Source: Chrysomallon squamiferum
Taxonomy: Eukaryota > Mollusca > Gastropoda > Neomphalida > Peltospiridae
Direction of reading: 5' to 3'
DNA: 64,000 nt
Assembly (NCBI GenBank): GCA_012295275.1
Contig: CM022669.1
Coordinates: 8,372,489 to 8,436,488 of the forward strand
Both the position numbers and the translations under genes were made by a program. The first letter of the stretch is position 1. Each line of letters starts with the position of its first letter. A model generated the notes under the pieces. The model did no database searches. It had not been told where the DNA came from and saw nothing but the letters and a program-made list of their open reading frames with translations. Shown here one piece after another: positions 11,300-22,740 of this stretch.

Positions 11300-12053
11300 T
11301 TTTTTTTTTACTAAGACAGTCAAAAAAAGATTATTTTGTAAAACAAGTGTCGTAAGTTGTTTTACTAAGACAAAGGTTGTAATTGTTTTCTAAAGTAGCC
11401 TTTAGGCTGTTTTCTAAAACAGACACTGTAGGTTGTAGATTGTTTACTAAGACAAAGATTGTAGACTGTTTACTAAGACAAAGGTTGTAGACTGTTTGCT
11501 AAGACCAATAAGGATACAGAAAGGTTACATATTGTTTACTAAGACAAAAGGTTGTAGATTGTTTACTAAGACAAAAGGTTGTAGACTGTTTACTAAGACA
11601 AAGGTTGTAGATTGTTTACTAAGACAAAGGTTGTAGATTGTTTACTAAGACAAAGGTTGTTGATTGTTTACTAATACAAAGGTTGTAGATTGTTTACTAA
11701 GACAAAGGTTGTAGATTGTTTACTAAGACAAAGGTTGTTGATTGTTTACTAATACAAACTGATTGTTTACTAAGACAAAGGTTTGTTTACTAATTTTGAT
11801 TGTTTAAGACAAAGGTTATAAACTGTTTACTAAGACAAAGGTTGATTTTTATTAAGACTGTTTACTAAGACAAAGGTTGTAGATTGTTTACTAAGACAAA
11901 GGTTATAGACTGTTTACTAAGACAAAGGTTGTAGACTGTTGACTAAGACAAAGGTTATTGGTTGTTTACTAAGACAAAGGTTGTAGACTGTTTACTAAGA
12001 CAAAGGTTGTAGATTTTTTACTAAGACAAAGGTTGTAGACTGTTTACTAAGAC
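11300..12053. repeat. 26-bp minisatellite, about 27 copies
   Basis: Unit core is TGTTTACTAAGACAAAGG followed by TTGTAGAT, period 26 bp. The 5' copies (11300-11440) are degenerate and the interior is homogeneous, with about 19 copies of ACTAAGACAAA. Two diverged copies with AAGACCAA plus GGATACAGAAA (about 11500-11522 and 12047-12070) mark an internal boundary and the 3' end, which suggests a duplicated larger block. Confidence 0.92.
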
Positions 12054-12070
12054 CAACGAGGATACAGAAA

Positions 12071-13200
12071 ATCCAGGTTTGAGTGGAACATTAAGACATC
12101 ATCAATCTCAGTATCAGTTTGACAGTTATTAATAGTATTTGTATTCCACTCTAACCATCGTCAAACGGTTTGACAAGTTTGGATATTGCTTCTGCCTCGT
12201 GTGAAACAGTTCATTTTAAATTTTTAAAAAAAACTTAATTCAGGAAATTGCGAGATATGATGAAGCAAATGGGTGTTTTAAGGTTCAATGGTCGAATTTT
12301 GAGTTTTAACTGACATGAAGGTTAAAATGATTACCCGATCACGAAAACAGTTCATTCAAGTACAATGGACTTCTAAAACGATTCCTATTTGTGACAGATG
12401 TTAAATATTGTACTCAAGACATACAAACAAATGTAATAGTGATCTAAACAGACTGAGTATAGCACCGTCAAGCTAGAGTATCTTCAGTCTGGCATTTTAA
12501 AATTTCAATTTAACTCCTGAAAAACGATGTCTTCCCGGAATGACAAATGTCAGTCTCATAAGTATCTTTGTTAGCTTGTTTCATCATTGAAATATTTTAT
12601 TATTAGGAAAAAAAAAAAAAAAAAAAACATGAGGAGTATATAAACTGAAATATGTTATTTGTATATTTAATATCAGACTGTCTAAAATCCATTTATTTGT
12701 CATTGTATTTCCTTTCCATTATACTTTTTTTTCTGTCTGTCCATCATAATATATTTCCGTTCTTTTATAAAAATAAACCAGTTTATCAACTGAATGAGAG
12801 AGAGAAAGAAAATGACACAAAGACCGACAAACAAACAGACAGGATAAAAACAAAGAGTAATTTGTAGTTAAATTTATTTCTGTGCTATATAAAGAGGATC
12901 TAATGGCTGTCACCTAGTCTTCCAGTAATATGATAAAATGAGGTGCTCAGATCAAGGTTTATGTCTCTCGGTTTTGTCAATATTCTCAACTTGTCCCTGA
13001 AGATTTTCTTACTTTGTACGGAGAAGATGAAGAGAAAATGTAACAAGATCTTTCAGTGCACCCAGAGACTGATAAATGAGTTCATATATTTCCCCACAGT
13101 TTTCTCCTCTTTTTATTTCATCTTATTAACTCAGATTGACGTCTGTTCGCGTCCTTAGTTTACTGGGTGTCTGTCTGTCTGTGTTTGTGTCATTGTGTAG
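12071..13200. other. Unique sequence without recognisable genes
   Basis: Moderately complex AT-rich DNA. Frames at 12652-12867 and 12943-13158 lack splice support or recognisable domains. A poly-A lies near 12608-12627. Confidence 0.4.
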
Positions 13201-13489
13201 GTGTATTCTGCACTGTGTATGTATTCTGTGTGTGTGTTTGTGTATTATGTGGAAATGTGTGTGTGTGTGTGTGTGTGTTTTTGTTATTTAATTTTTGTTT
13301 TTCTTTTTTTTGAGTTATTTTCATTTAATGTTTTTTATTTTGACATTTGATGGATTTGTATGGATTATGTGATGTGTGTGTGTATGTCTCTTTTTATGTA
13401 TGTGTCTTTTTATGTATGTGTATATGTGTGGCTGTGTACACATTTGTGTTCTGTATGTATGTAAGTATGTGAGTTTGTCTTTTTATATA
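13201..13489. repeat. Degenerate (TG)n region
   Basis: TGTG/TGTA-rich with a clean (GT)n run at about 13256-13278. It grades into the 66-bp satellite. Confidence 0.85.
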
Positions 13490-14250
13490 CGTGTGTATGT
13501 GTGGCTGTGTACACATTTGTTTTATCTACACTTGGTATTGATGTATGTGTAAGTATTACAGTATGGATGTATGTGTACACATTTGTGTTATCTACACTTG
13601 GTATTGATGTATGTGTAAGTATTACAGTATGGATGTATGTGTATACATTTGTGTTATCTACACTTGGTATTGATGTATGTGTAAGTATTACAGTATGGAT
13701 GTATGTGTACACATTTGTGTTATCTACACTTGGTATTGATGTATGTGTAAGTATTACAGTATGGATGTATGTGTACACATTTGTGTTATCTACACTTGTA
13801 TTGATGTATGTGTGTATTACAGTACGGAAATGTACACATTTGTGTTATCTACACTTGGTATTGATGTATGTGTAAGTATTAGTACGGATGTATGTGTACA
13901 CATTTGTGTTATCTACACTTCTTTTGATGTATGTGTAAGTATTGTGGATGTATGTGTACACATTTGTGTTATCTATATTTGGTATTGATGTATGTGTAGA
14001 TATTACAGTACGGATGTATGTGTACACATTTGTGTTATCTATATTTGGTATTGATGTATGTGTAAGTATTACAGTATGGATGTATGTGTACACATTTGTG
14101 TTATCTATATTTGGTATTGATGTATGTGTAAGTATTACAGTATGGATGTATGTGTACACATTTGTGTTATCTATATTTGGTATTGATGTATGTGTAAGTA
14201 TTACAGTATTGATGTATGTGTAAGTATTACAGTATGGATGTATGTGTCAG
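13490..14250. repeat. 66-bp satellite, about 12 copies
   Basis: Each unit contains ATGTATGTGTACACATTTGT, GTTATCTACACTTGG and 'TATTGATGTATGTGTAAG', period mostly 66 bp. Copies before about 13920 carry CTACACTTGG and those after about 13970 carry CTATATTTGG, so there are two sub-arrays that expanded in order. A few shortened copies (13790-13960) separate them. Because 66 is a multiple of three, a 22-residue repeat stays open on both strands. Confidence 0.93.
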
Positions 14251-14259
14251 TTGTTGTAC

Positions 14260-15000
<741 letters not shown>

Positions 15001-15680
15001 ATGTGTTTGTTACTGTACAAACTGGTAAAACATTTCCAAGGATCAGCACTGGATGCAGACCAGAATCAGACCACTGATTTTTATTACAAGTTTACAAAAT
15101 TTTCTGTAAAATCTGCGCTCTCTTTGTGAACAAATTTACACGATATTGTATTTTTTTTTCTTCTCTCTCTGTTGACACAGTAACATTTAAAAAAGTGATT
15201 TCCGAGGGTGTCCTATTGACACAATTAAACATAATTATTACACCATTGATTATCGTTAACATAATCCCACACAGGTGTTTTTCAGTAATCCACTGCACAC
15301 TGTGTCATTCAGGTAATCAATAGAATCGTACAAGACAAATTTTACTTGTCCAAAAATCCGAGCAGTGAAAATGTATGGAGGATATTCATGTCAGTTAGAT
15401 ACACAAAATCGCTGGTGTAGTGTTTGAACATGCACATGAAGACACATTTATGAAGAAATATTTATTTAATGAATAAATAATGCTGTGAGTAATTGTGTTT
15501 GTTAGATGGAAATTAAAATAAATACAAATATTTACCCAGACCAATTTAATGTTAGCTTTAGTAAAATGTCTGTAAAATGTCGTATTTATGTGTTTCTTAA
15601 CAGAAAAAAAAACGTATACAGGCCTGCATATACATTGCATATTCCTCGTATATTTCTGTATCTATTCCACACACAAACCT
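15001..15680. other. Unique sequence
   Basis: No supported gene. Short frames on both strands overlap each other and lack domains. Confidence 0.4.
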
Positions 15681-15681
15681 G

Positions 15682-15682
<1 letters not shown>

Positions 15683-15724
<42 letters not shown>

Positions 15725-15793
15725 CATTCACACATACACACTCATCTATCCATACATAGACGCATCCACACACACACACACACACACACACAC
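15683..15793. repeat. (CA)n microsatellites
   Basis: Two pure CA runs (about 15683-15722 and 15767-15794) separated by CATC/CATA-type sequence. Confidence 0.95.
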
Positions 15794-16149
15794 AACAAGC
15801 ACAAACATTGGTCCATCCATCCATTCATAGAAAAAAATACAAGGAAATACCTTTTGCTTCATTTACAGAAGATATTGACAGAAAAAATAAAAAAAAAGAA
15901 TGGGCTGATATGACATTTATGTAACATTTTACAGGAATGCAGTAAACGTAAACGAGATTATCTTTATGTGTTTTGTGCCTGCAGACATTTGGTTGGTTGA
16001 GGTTATTCTCGGGCTTCTCTCACTCGTAACTGAGGTTAGATAAGATTGTTTTGTTTCAGAGACCAAACAGTAAAAGCATTCGGATCATTTGGACTAATGT
16101 CACGTTACAATCATTGCATCCATAAGTCATTATGTTAAATGTTCTTAGT

Positions 16150-16150
16150 T

Positions 16151-16197
<47 letters not shown>

Positions 16198-16199
16198 TG
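16150..16199. repeat. (TTTA)n microsatellite
   Basis: About 12 uninterrupted TTTA units. Confidence 0.95.
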
Positions 16200-16279
16200 A
16201 ACAAAAGAATATTGGATATATTTAATGACTTTGAAAGAAGAAAAGATTTATTTCTTATTAAATTAGATGTGAACAGAGC

Positions 16280-16280
<1 letters not shown>

Positions 16281-16350
<70 letters not shown>

Positions 16351-16498
16351 TAAAAAAAAAATAGAGATTGAGAAGGTTAGAGAATGACTAAGAGAGATTG
16401 AAAGAAGAAGAGATGCGTAGAGACTAAGGGGTGACCCAAAGTTCAAAACAATTGAGGAATGACCCAAAGTTCAAAACAAGAGAGAGAAATACAGAATA

Positions 16499-16591
<93 letters not shown>
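16281..16591. repeat. Two (GA)n arrays flanking a duplicated 20-mer
   Basis: GA runs at about 16281-16346 and 16507-16590. Between them the 20-mer TGACCCAAAGTTCAAAACAA occurs exactly twice (16432-16451 and 16460-16479). Its core TGACCCAAAGTTCA resembles a nuclear-receptor DR1/HNF4-type half-site pair; that reading is inference. Confidence 0.9.
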
Positions 16592-16593
<2 letters not shown>

Positions 16594-16619
16594 AGATAAA
16601 TAAAGACGGTACACACTGA

Positions 16620-16870
16620 GTATATTGACAGGGCTGTTGTTGTTGATGTCAGTGATTGAAAACGGAGTAAATTAGCGCGTGTCAGGTGGATCACGGCGCT
16701 GTAATGAAGGGCTAATTCCGCGTACAGCCTCTCCTTTCCCCACCATTGATCAGCGAGCAGGGCCAATCTCTCCGTCTCTACAGGCATTGATCTCCGAGTG
16801 ATCACCATGGTTTTCTCATTGTTGTAACAAGATGAGTAGCGTTTTATCCGGTTACCAGTAATCACCCATC
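16620..16870. promoter_or_regulatory. Sequence-complex, CpG-containing candidate enhancer
   Basis: About 250 bp of high-complexity DNA between three long (GA)n arrays. It contains several CpGs (GCGCGTG, GGCGCTG, TTCCGCG, TCCGAGTG, ATCCGG), homeodomain-like cores (AAATTAG, TAATGAAG, GGGCTAATTCC) and three ATTGATC/TGATCAC-type words. A minus-strand frame runs through but is joined to the GA repeat and has no domain. The contrast with its flanks suggests selection on sequence; deep conservation cannot be tested here. Confidence 0.3.
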
Positions 16871-17002
16871 GTCTTTCTTACACTCTCTCGCCACAAGTTT
16901 TTGTACACCACATTTGCTGAAAAGAAGGTGAAAAATGTCGCTGTTAGGATGTTTACACGTGTAGAAGAATAACTGTTAAAAAATCATTTCTTATGTGTTT
17001 AC

Positions 17003-17112
<110 letters not shown>

Positions 17113-17283
17113 CCATGTATACCTCTTTGTTTTCTTTCCGTTCTGTATATTTAGATAGCCAAAAAACATTATATCTATCATTTCTGTATATTTATTTAAA
17201 ATGCCAAGTGTTTACTTTCTAAGTCAATACATTCATACAACTAGCAGTATTTTGGGTAAATGTTTTAAAACATTCTGTCATTT

Positions 17284-17761
17284 GCTTGCTTACAAAGTCA
17301 TACTATTATCAGTAGCTTAGAAGTTAGACCATGGATGGTTACAAAATAATATTATTTGTCAATTGGTTACAAAATAATACTTCTGTCATTTGTTTGGTAC
17401 ATTGTAATATTACTGTCAGTATGTTACAAAATAATACGCCTATCAATGGTTACAAAGTAATACTACTATCAGTGGTTACAAAGTAATACTACTATCAATG
17501 ATTAGAAATAAACTACGTATCAGTGGTTACAAAGTAATACTACTATTAGTGATTAGAAATAAACTACGTATCAGTGGTTACAAAGTAATACTACTATCAA
17601 TGGATACAAAGTAATACTACTATCAGTGGTTACAAAGTAATACTACTATTAGTATATTACAAAGTAATACAACTATCAGTATGTTACAAAGTAATACAAC
17701 TATCAGTATGTTACAAAGTAATACTACTATCAGAATGTTACAAAGTAATACAACTATCAGT
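17284..17761. repeat. 26-bp minisatellite, about 17 copies
   Basis: Unit core TTACAAAGTAATACTACTAT followed by CAGTGG, period 26 (for example starts at 17450 and 17476). Two units are replaced by GATTAGAAATAAACTACGTA. The last unit's TTACAAAGTAA is shared with the first unit of the 49-bp array that follows without a gap. Confidence 0.92.
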
Positions 17762-18202
17762 GGTTACAAAGTAACGTAGCTCACTAGCACTGTTAAAACG
17801 CTTAGCGCCTGGTTACAAAGTAACGTAGCTCACTAGCACAGTTAAAACGCTTAGCGCCTGGTTACAAAGTAACGTAGCTCACTAGCACTGTTAAAACGCT
17901 TAGCGCCTGGTTACAAAGTAACGTAGCTCACTAGCACTGTTAAAACGCTTAGCGCCTGGTTACAAAGTAACGTAGCTCACTAGCACAGTTAAAACGCTTA
18001 GCGCCTGGTTACAAAGTAACGTAGCTCACTAGCACAGTTAAAACGCTTAGCGCGCGGTTACAAAGTAACGTAGCTCACTAGCACAGTTAAAACGCTTAGC
18101 GCCTGGTTACAAAGTAACGTAGCTCACTAGCACAGTTAAAACGCTTAGCGCCTGGTTACAAAGTAACGTAGCTCACTAGCACAGTTAAAACGCTTAGCGC
18201 CT
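17762..18202. repeat. 49-bp tandem repeat, nine near-identical copies
   Basis: Units start at 17762 and every 49 bp after. Each reads GGTTACAAAGTAACGTAGCT, then CACTAGCACAGTTAAAACG, then CTTAGCGCCT. Variation is minimal (CACTG or CACAG; one copy GCGCGCGG), so expansion is recent or homogenised. Each unit carries two small inverted repeats, GTTAC-AAA-GTAAC and CGCT-T-AGCG. It is unusually CpG-rich for this window. TAGCTCACTAG vaguely resembles a pol III A box, but no good B box is present. Confidence 0.96.
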
Positions 18203-18519
18203 GGTTACTGTGGACGATGATCGTACACCGGCCTGCGTTATCCAATTGTCTGCCTGCAGTTGTTTGCCTCGTCTGTGAGTGGACGATGCACAGAAGTGTT
18301 TGTGAAGACTGCTGGAGCATCAGACTCATTACGTTCTCTCTCTCTCGCTGTCACCGCCGTTTAGTACCTGCTGTTTGACATTTCTTGACTGATGGATTTT
18401 CCTGCCAAACGGATTTCCCGTCTCTCTCTCTCTCTCTGTGTCTCTGTGAGTGTGTGAGTGTTAGATTCTGGTGACAGCGCTTTTCAGTGAAATGTGGTAA
18501 TTTCTTGTTTGCCAAAGTG
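18203..18519 (+). promoter_or_regulatory. Complex block ending at a consensus donor: candidate untranslated exon
   Basis: Follows the 49-bp array directly. GC- and CpG-richer than its surroundings (GGACGATGATCGTACACCGG, ACCGCCGTTTAG), with a TCCAATTG CCAAT-like word near 18240 and GTGGACGATG repeated (about 18210 and 18280). It ends CCAAAGTG|GTAAGTT with GT at 18520-18521. There is no long frame, so if transcribed on + it would be a 5' untranslated exon, possibly upstream of the signal-peptide exon at 45.7 kb. A chance donor next to an unrelated island is equally possible. Confidence 0.22.
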
Positions 18520-18711
18520 GTAAGTTTTTTTGTTTTGTTGTTGTTGTTGTTTTTTTGTGGGGTTTTTTTTCGTCAGCGTTTGTGGTGTTATTGATTGCTT
18601 GTGAAACAGTTTGTTGTTATTTTTGTTTTCTTTGCTGCCGTTTGTTAAATGGATTATATTTATTTATTGCTTTATAAAAAAAAAAAATTTAAATGTTATT
18701 GGCCTTTTATT

Positions 18712-18712
<1 letters not shown>

Positions 18713-18789
<77 letters not shown>
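18713..18789. repeat. (AAT)n, about 25 units
   Basis: Pure AAT run. A poly-Asn or poly-Ile frame opens here only because of the repeat. Confidence 0.97.
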
Positions 18790-19050
18790 CTTGTTGTTGT
18801 TGTGTTTGTATGGCAAATTAATTTTAGCTAAAGTTTGGAAACGTTTGGTATTTTATTTGAATTACGTATCTGATATTTTTTTTTTTTAGCAATTGAATCA
18901 TTTTAGATATTTTGTTAATTACTTAAAATATGAGTGTATGCACAGCACGTGTATAATTATCATATATTTTCTGTTTTCTTGAATTTTTTTTAAAGACTTA
19001 CTGCTTTATGTTATTCTTTCTTTAATTTTTTTTTTAACGTATTTTGATGA

Positions 19051-19265
19051 CACACACACACACACACACACACAGTGTAATCCTTAACACACTTGAATAT
19101 AATTTTATTTCATATTAAAATAATAATAATAATAATATTAATATTAATAATAATAATAATAATAATAATAAAATAATAATAATAAAAATTACAAAAAAAA
19201 GAAGAAAAAGAAACAAACAAACAAGAAAAAACAAAACGAATAATAATAAGAAAAAAAACACACAC
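19051..19265. repeat. (CA)n and (AAT)n with A-rich tail
   Basis: CA run at about 19051-19073, then AAT triplets at about 19121-19190 and A-rich sequence to about 19260. Confidence 0.88.
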
Positions 19266-20057
19266 ATTATAACTTTGCAATGATGTAATATAAGGATAAT
19301 TGTATAAAATGTATTAGAGATAATGACGAAAATAGTGACTTGATGTTCCTATTGCATGACAATTTCTCATTAAACATATCACAGTATCTGTTATTACTAT
19401 CTGTGGAAATACAAAAAATTTAGAATTTTGTCGTTAAAATCTCAACTTCTACCTAATGATTTTGCTCATCTGTGTTATGCGATAGTTTAATTCTTGAGAC
19501 GTTTATAAATGAAACAGTAGATGTTCTGAATTCTGTTTTATTTAATGTTTGTACGAGTCTGTGTTGTTTTACATATAATTATGAGCTTTGTTTGTCTGTA
19601 TATAACGTACATGTAAAGGACATATGTCTGTGATTGTCTATATTATTTGAAAGTTGCATGTAAATGTGTGTGTGTGTGTTTAATAAATACGTGTGTTTCT
19701 GCAAGATGTTTGTGTATAAGATTTATATGTTTCTGTGGATTTGAACTGAAAATATTCTCTCCGGAAAGCGTGGAAATCTAAATATTTAAAATCCATGTTG
19801 TGCATGTTTTACATCATCATTTGATATCACGCTGTTTACAGAAGCGGGTAGCTGACTGTAGTGAGTGCTAGGTGGAAGGATCAAACCTCTGTGGGGAGCT
19901 GTTGACTGACATACGTTTGTGAAGTTTCTAAAAATAATTGTTTTCTTTTAGCCTTAAACTGGTTAATTTTTACTTATAAGTTGTTAACAGGCAATATAAG
20001 AAAAAAGCTTCACTTAAAATTTAGAACTGTGTTTTTTAATATAAAGAATTTTTATTA
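19266..20057. other. Unique sequence with a possible SINE head
   Basis: Mostly featureless. 19850-19915 contains GGTGGAAGGATCAAACCTC, which resembles the B-box part of the SINE family, followed by TGTGGGGAGCTG. No 3' SINE domain follows. Confidence 0.3.
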
Positions 20058-20090
<33 letters not shown>

Positions 20091-20125
20091 GTCATGATCA
20101 TTATCACGATCATCATCATCATCAT
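20058..20125. repeat. (ATT)n and (ATC)n triplets
   Basis: ATT run at about 20058-20090, then ATC/ATG triplets. Confidence 0.85.
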
Positions 20126-20630
20126 ATTAGTGTTGTTATTATTAACACCATCATCATATTCAGAAATTTAAACACATTTCCACATTTTTCTCAAACAATT
20201 TTATTCTAGAACTGTTGACTTCTTTCTGCCACCAAACCCCATCATCATCATCGTCATTTTAATCATCTCGTCTCCACGGTCCATATTTTACATCAGTGTT
20301 TTTTTTTTCTGTTCCAGACCTCTTGATTTAGTTTTCCACACCAACCCGCCCCAGTAACTAGACAGTCTCTTGTCTCTCTGTGATACAACTCACTCTTTGA
20401 TTTCAGCCAAACACAGGACATTTACTCCACTCGTTGACTGCTCTTATGATGAACTCGTATTTACTCGCGTCTTTCAACACGACTCAGTCTTGAAGGATCA
20501 GTGTTGACCAACTTCAAACGGTGCCTGATAAAAACGTTAGCTAGAGAGAAAAACGGATGAGCGGAAAGCACAAAGTGATGTTTTTGTGATTTTGTTTGAA
20601 ACACTGGAAGTGTTGTAGGAAGCGGCAGGG
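20126..20630. other. Unique sequence
   Basis: Moderately complex, no gene recognised. Confidence 0.35.
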
Positions 20631-20633
20631 GTT

Positions 20634-20662
20634 CCTGTCTGTCTGTCTGTCTGTCTGTCTGT
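20634..20662. repeat. (CTGT)n microsatellite
   Basis: About seven CTGT units followed by a short (GT)n. 20663-21380 holds TGAG/TGTG-rich sequence and a poly-T near 21167-21182, otherwise nothing. Confidence 0.93.
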
Positions 20663-21383
20663 ACGTGTGTGTGTGTGATGTTTTTTTTGTTTGTTTATTT
20701 GTGAGTGTGTTTGTGGATGAGTGAGTTTTACATCTGCATGCATGAAATGAGAGTTTATAATGAATTATTTTAGTGTACATACATCTGTGTGAAAGAGTGT
20801 TTGCTAAGTACGTAGAATGATGGCAGATGTGTACAGGTGTGAAAGTGAGTGTCACTATGAGTTAGTGAGTGAGTATCTGTATATGTCACAGCTGAGCAGG
20901 TGATTTTATATGTAAGTTGTTAATACAGGTAAGTCTGAGTGCATGAATGAACACTTGTGTGAATACCTGTGTGACTACTTATATGAAACGAGTGAATATT
21001 TTTGATAGTAATTTATTTAAGAGAAGAAAGTGCTAAACAAACACCTCTAACTCCTCTCACATCCTCTCTGTCTCCAAACTCCATTTTTACTCCCAGAAAC
21101 CTTTCCTGTTCTAATTCATCATCTCACCTTTCCCAATCTAAAAATATATACTTTGTGTTTTTAATTTTTTTTTTTTTTTTTTAAAAAAGAATCTTCTTTT
21201 AGCTCACCTCCTCCTCTTTATCTTCCAAATTCTACCCTTCCTGGTTTTGTTTTGTTTTGTAATAACACTTGACTGCCGCTCTCTCTCATACACAGATACA
21301 TGTAACTGATAACACAATTAGTTTCACTTCTGTCTATTTGTTTTGGATTCTCGCTCACTTGGAAATCATTTCTTCTTGTTTAG

Positions 21384-21620
21384 CTAATACGCACTCTGAA
21401 CGGAAGATGTTTTCGCTGATACGTTGTTGAGAGCGGTGCTGTTGTAACGTTGCAGTGTGTACCTCTTCTGTACACACACTTGTAGAGTGTTCACTTTACT
21501 AACATAATATTTACCGTCAGCGAGAACCGTTTGCTCTGATCCTCTCAAACGCACAGGGGAATAATAAACACCCACTGTACAGGTAGGTAGCGAAGTTTTT
21601 TGTTTTTTCAGTTTGCTCAC
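21384..21620 (-). other. Complex island with a balanced minus-strand frame
   Basis: A 78-codon minus-strand frame of ordinary composition: no runs, charged and aromatic residues mixed, ending in VQSAY. On the minus strand an acceptor-like TACCTGTACAG lies just upstream, so the last ~62 residues could form a terminal exon. The sequence has several CpGs and is not repetitive. No family recognised and no polyadenylation signal placed. A conserved non-coding element or chance frame is more likely. Confidence 0.15.
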
Positions 21621-21689
21621 CTTAATATAGCTTAATTATTTTCTTTTATCTTTCTTGTTGGTGTGTTTGATCTTGTTTATAAAAGTAGT

Positions 21690-21880
21690 ACACACACACA
21701 CACATGTATCATCTATCATCTACATCTATCTATCTATCTATATATATATATATAAAATATGTATATGTTTATGTTTCGTTGTGTTTATATATGTGTGTGT
21801 GTAAAAACATGCACAGATAATATACACAAACACATATACAAACAGATACAACACTCAAACACACACACCCATGCAAACAG
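21690..21880. repeat. (CA)n, (TCTA)n and (TA)n microsatellites
   Basis: Short CA run near 21691-21704, TCTA run at about 21724-21740, TA run at about 21739-21753, then CA/TG-rich sequence. Confidence 0.85.
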
Positions 21881-21989
21881 ACATCTTACAAAACAATCAT
21901 ACTGTTTATTCCCCACATCTTACAAACACTGCAGCAATAATTAAGCATAATTAGTGGTTTTGCTGTGAATTTCAACAACAAACCCACCT

Positions 21990-22170
21990 CTAATCGGCTC
22001 AGTTTTAATAACCATGTCAAGGTGCCTAACTTTTCTACGTGACCGCTTATTAGCCTGTTATTGTCTGTATTGACTGGCCCGAAGATCATTAAAGTAATTG
22101 CTACATTAAGTGAGACATTCATTTCAATATCCCAGTCACAGTAATTCCCTGGCTGGCTGGAAGCTGCCAA
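21990..22170. promoter_or_regulatory. Candidate conserved non-coding element, homeodomain-rich
   Basis: About 180 bp of complex sequence among repeats, with repeated TAAT/ATTA cores (TTTTAATAACC, CTTATTAGCC, TCATTAAAGTAATT, ACATTAAGTG), a GTCAAGGTGC and a CCAATACA-like word on the minus strand (TGTATTGACTGG). This resembles developmental enhancers in texture. Function is inferred from texture alone. Confidence 0.28.
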
Positions 22171-22242
22171 ACATCACAAATTCTCATAAACAACAATTTT
22201 CTGTGTGCTCCACGCTTGCAATCTGAGACATGAAGACATTGG

Positions 22243-22687
22243 AAATATACTTTTTTATATATATATAAAATTTTGTAACATCCACAAAAAAAAAAAAAAA
22301 AAATAATAATAATAATAATAAAAATAATAATAATAATCTATAATCTCTAAGATAAATGAATAATATTTGAGTTTTTTTTTTTATGTTAGTACATTTTACA
22401 ATAACGTCCACAAACAAATATATTTATCGACTAAGATAAATCACGTTTTGAACTGATATACGTTGGCAAATACATTTTCTAACAACACCTACAAACAAAT
22501 TATTTATAGTGTAAGATAAATAAACAACTAGCGTTTTGGATTACTGTATGTTTGTAAATACATTTCGTAAACTCATCCACAAACAAATATGTATTTATTG
22601 TCTAAGATAAATAAGGTTTTAAATAGAAATACTTTTGTAAATATGTTTTGCAAAAACATGTACAAACATGGTGTTTATGGTCTAATA

Positions 22688-22734
<47 letters not shown>

Positions 22735-22740
22735 ATGGAT
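22243..22740. repeat. ~84-bp degenerate tandem repeat with embedded microsatellites
   Basis: About five diverged copies keyed on a CCACAAACAAATAT box, seen at about 22284, 22408, 22488, 22577 and 22659 (spacing roughly 81-89 after the first). Each is followed by CTAAGATAAAT and then GTAAATACATTT-like sequence. The first copy holds a poly-A/(AAT)n expansion (22287-22340). The array ends in an (AAAT)n run (22686-22737). Confidence 0.75.

Noticed and set aside
13410-14223. Several 90-120 codon frames with a 22-residue repeat
   Set aside because: Product of the 66-bp satellite; open on both strands, no flanking coding sequence.
17762-18202. Regular 49-bp repeats considered as a CRISPR-like array
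   Set aside because: Units are contiguous with no variable spacers, in a eukaryotic context; this is a tandem minisatellite.
22275-22310. Poly-A preceded by complex sequence, considered a LINE or retrocopy tail
   Set aside because: It sits inside the ~84-bp tandem repeat, so it is an expanded A-run of that unit.
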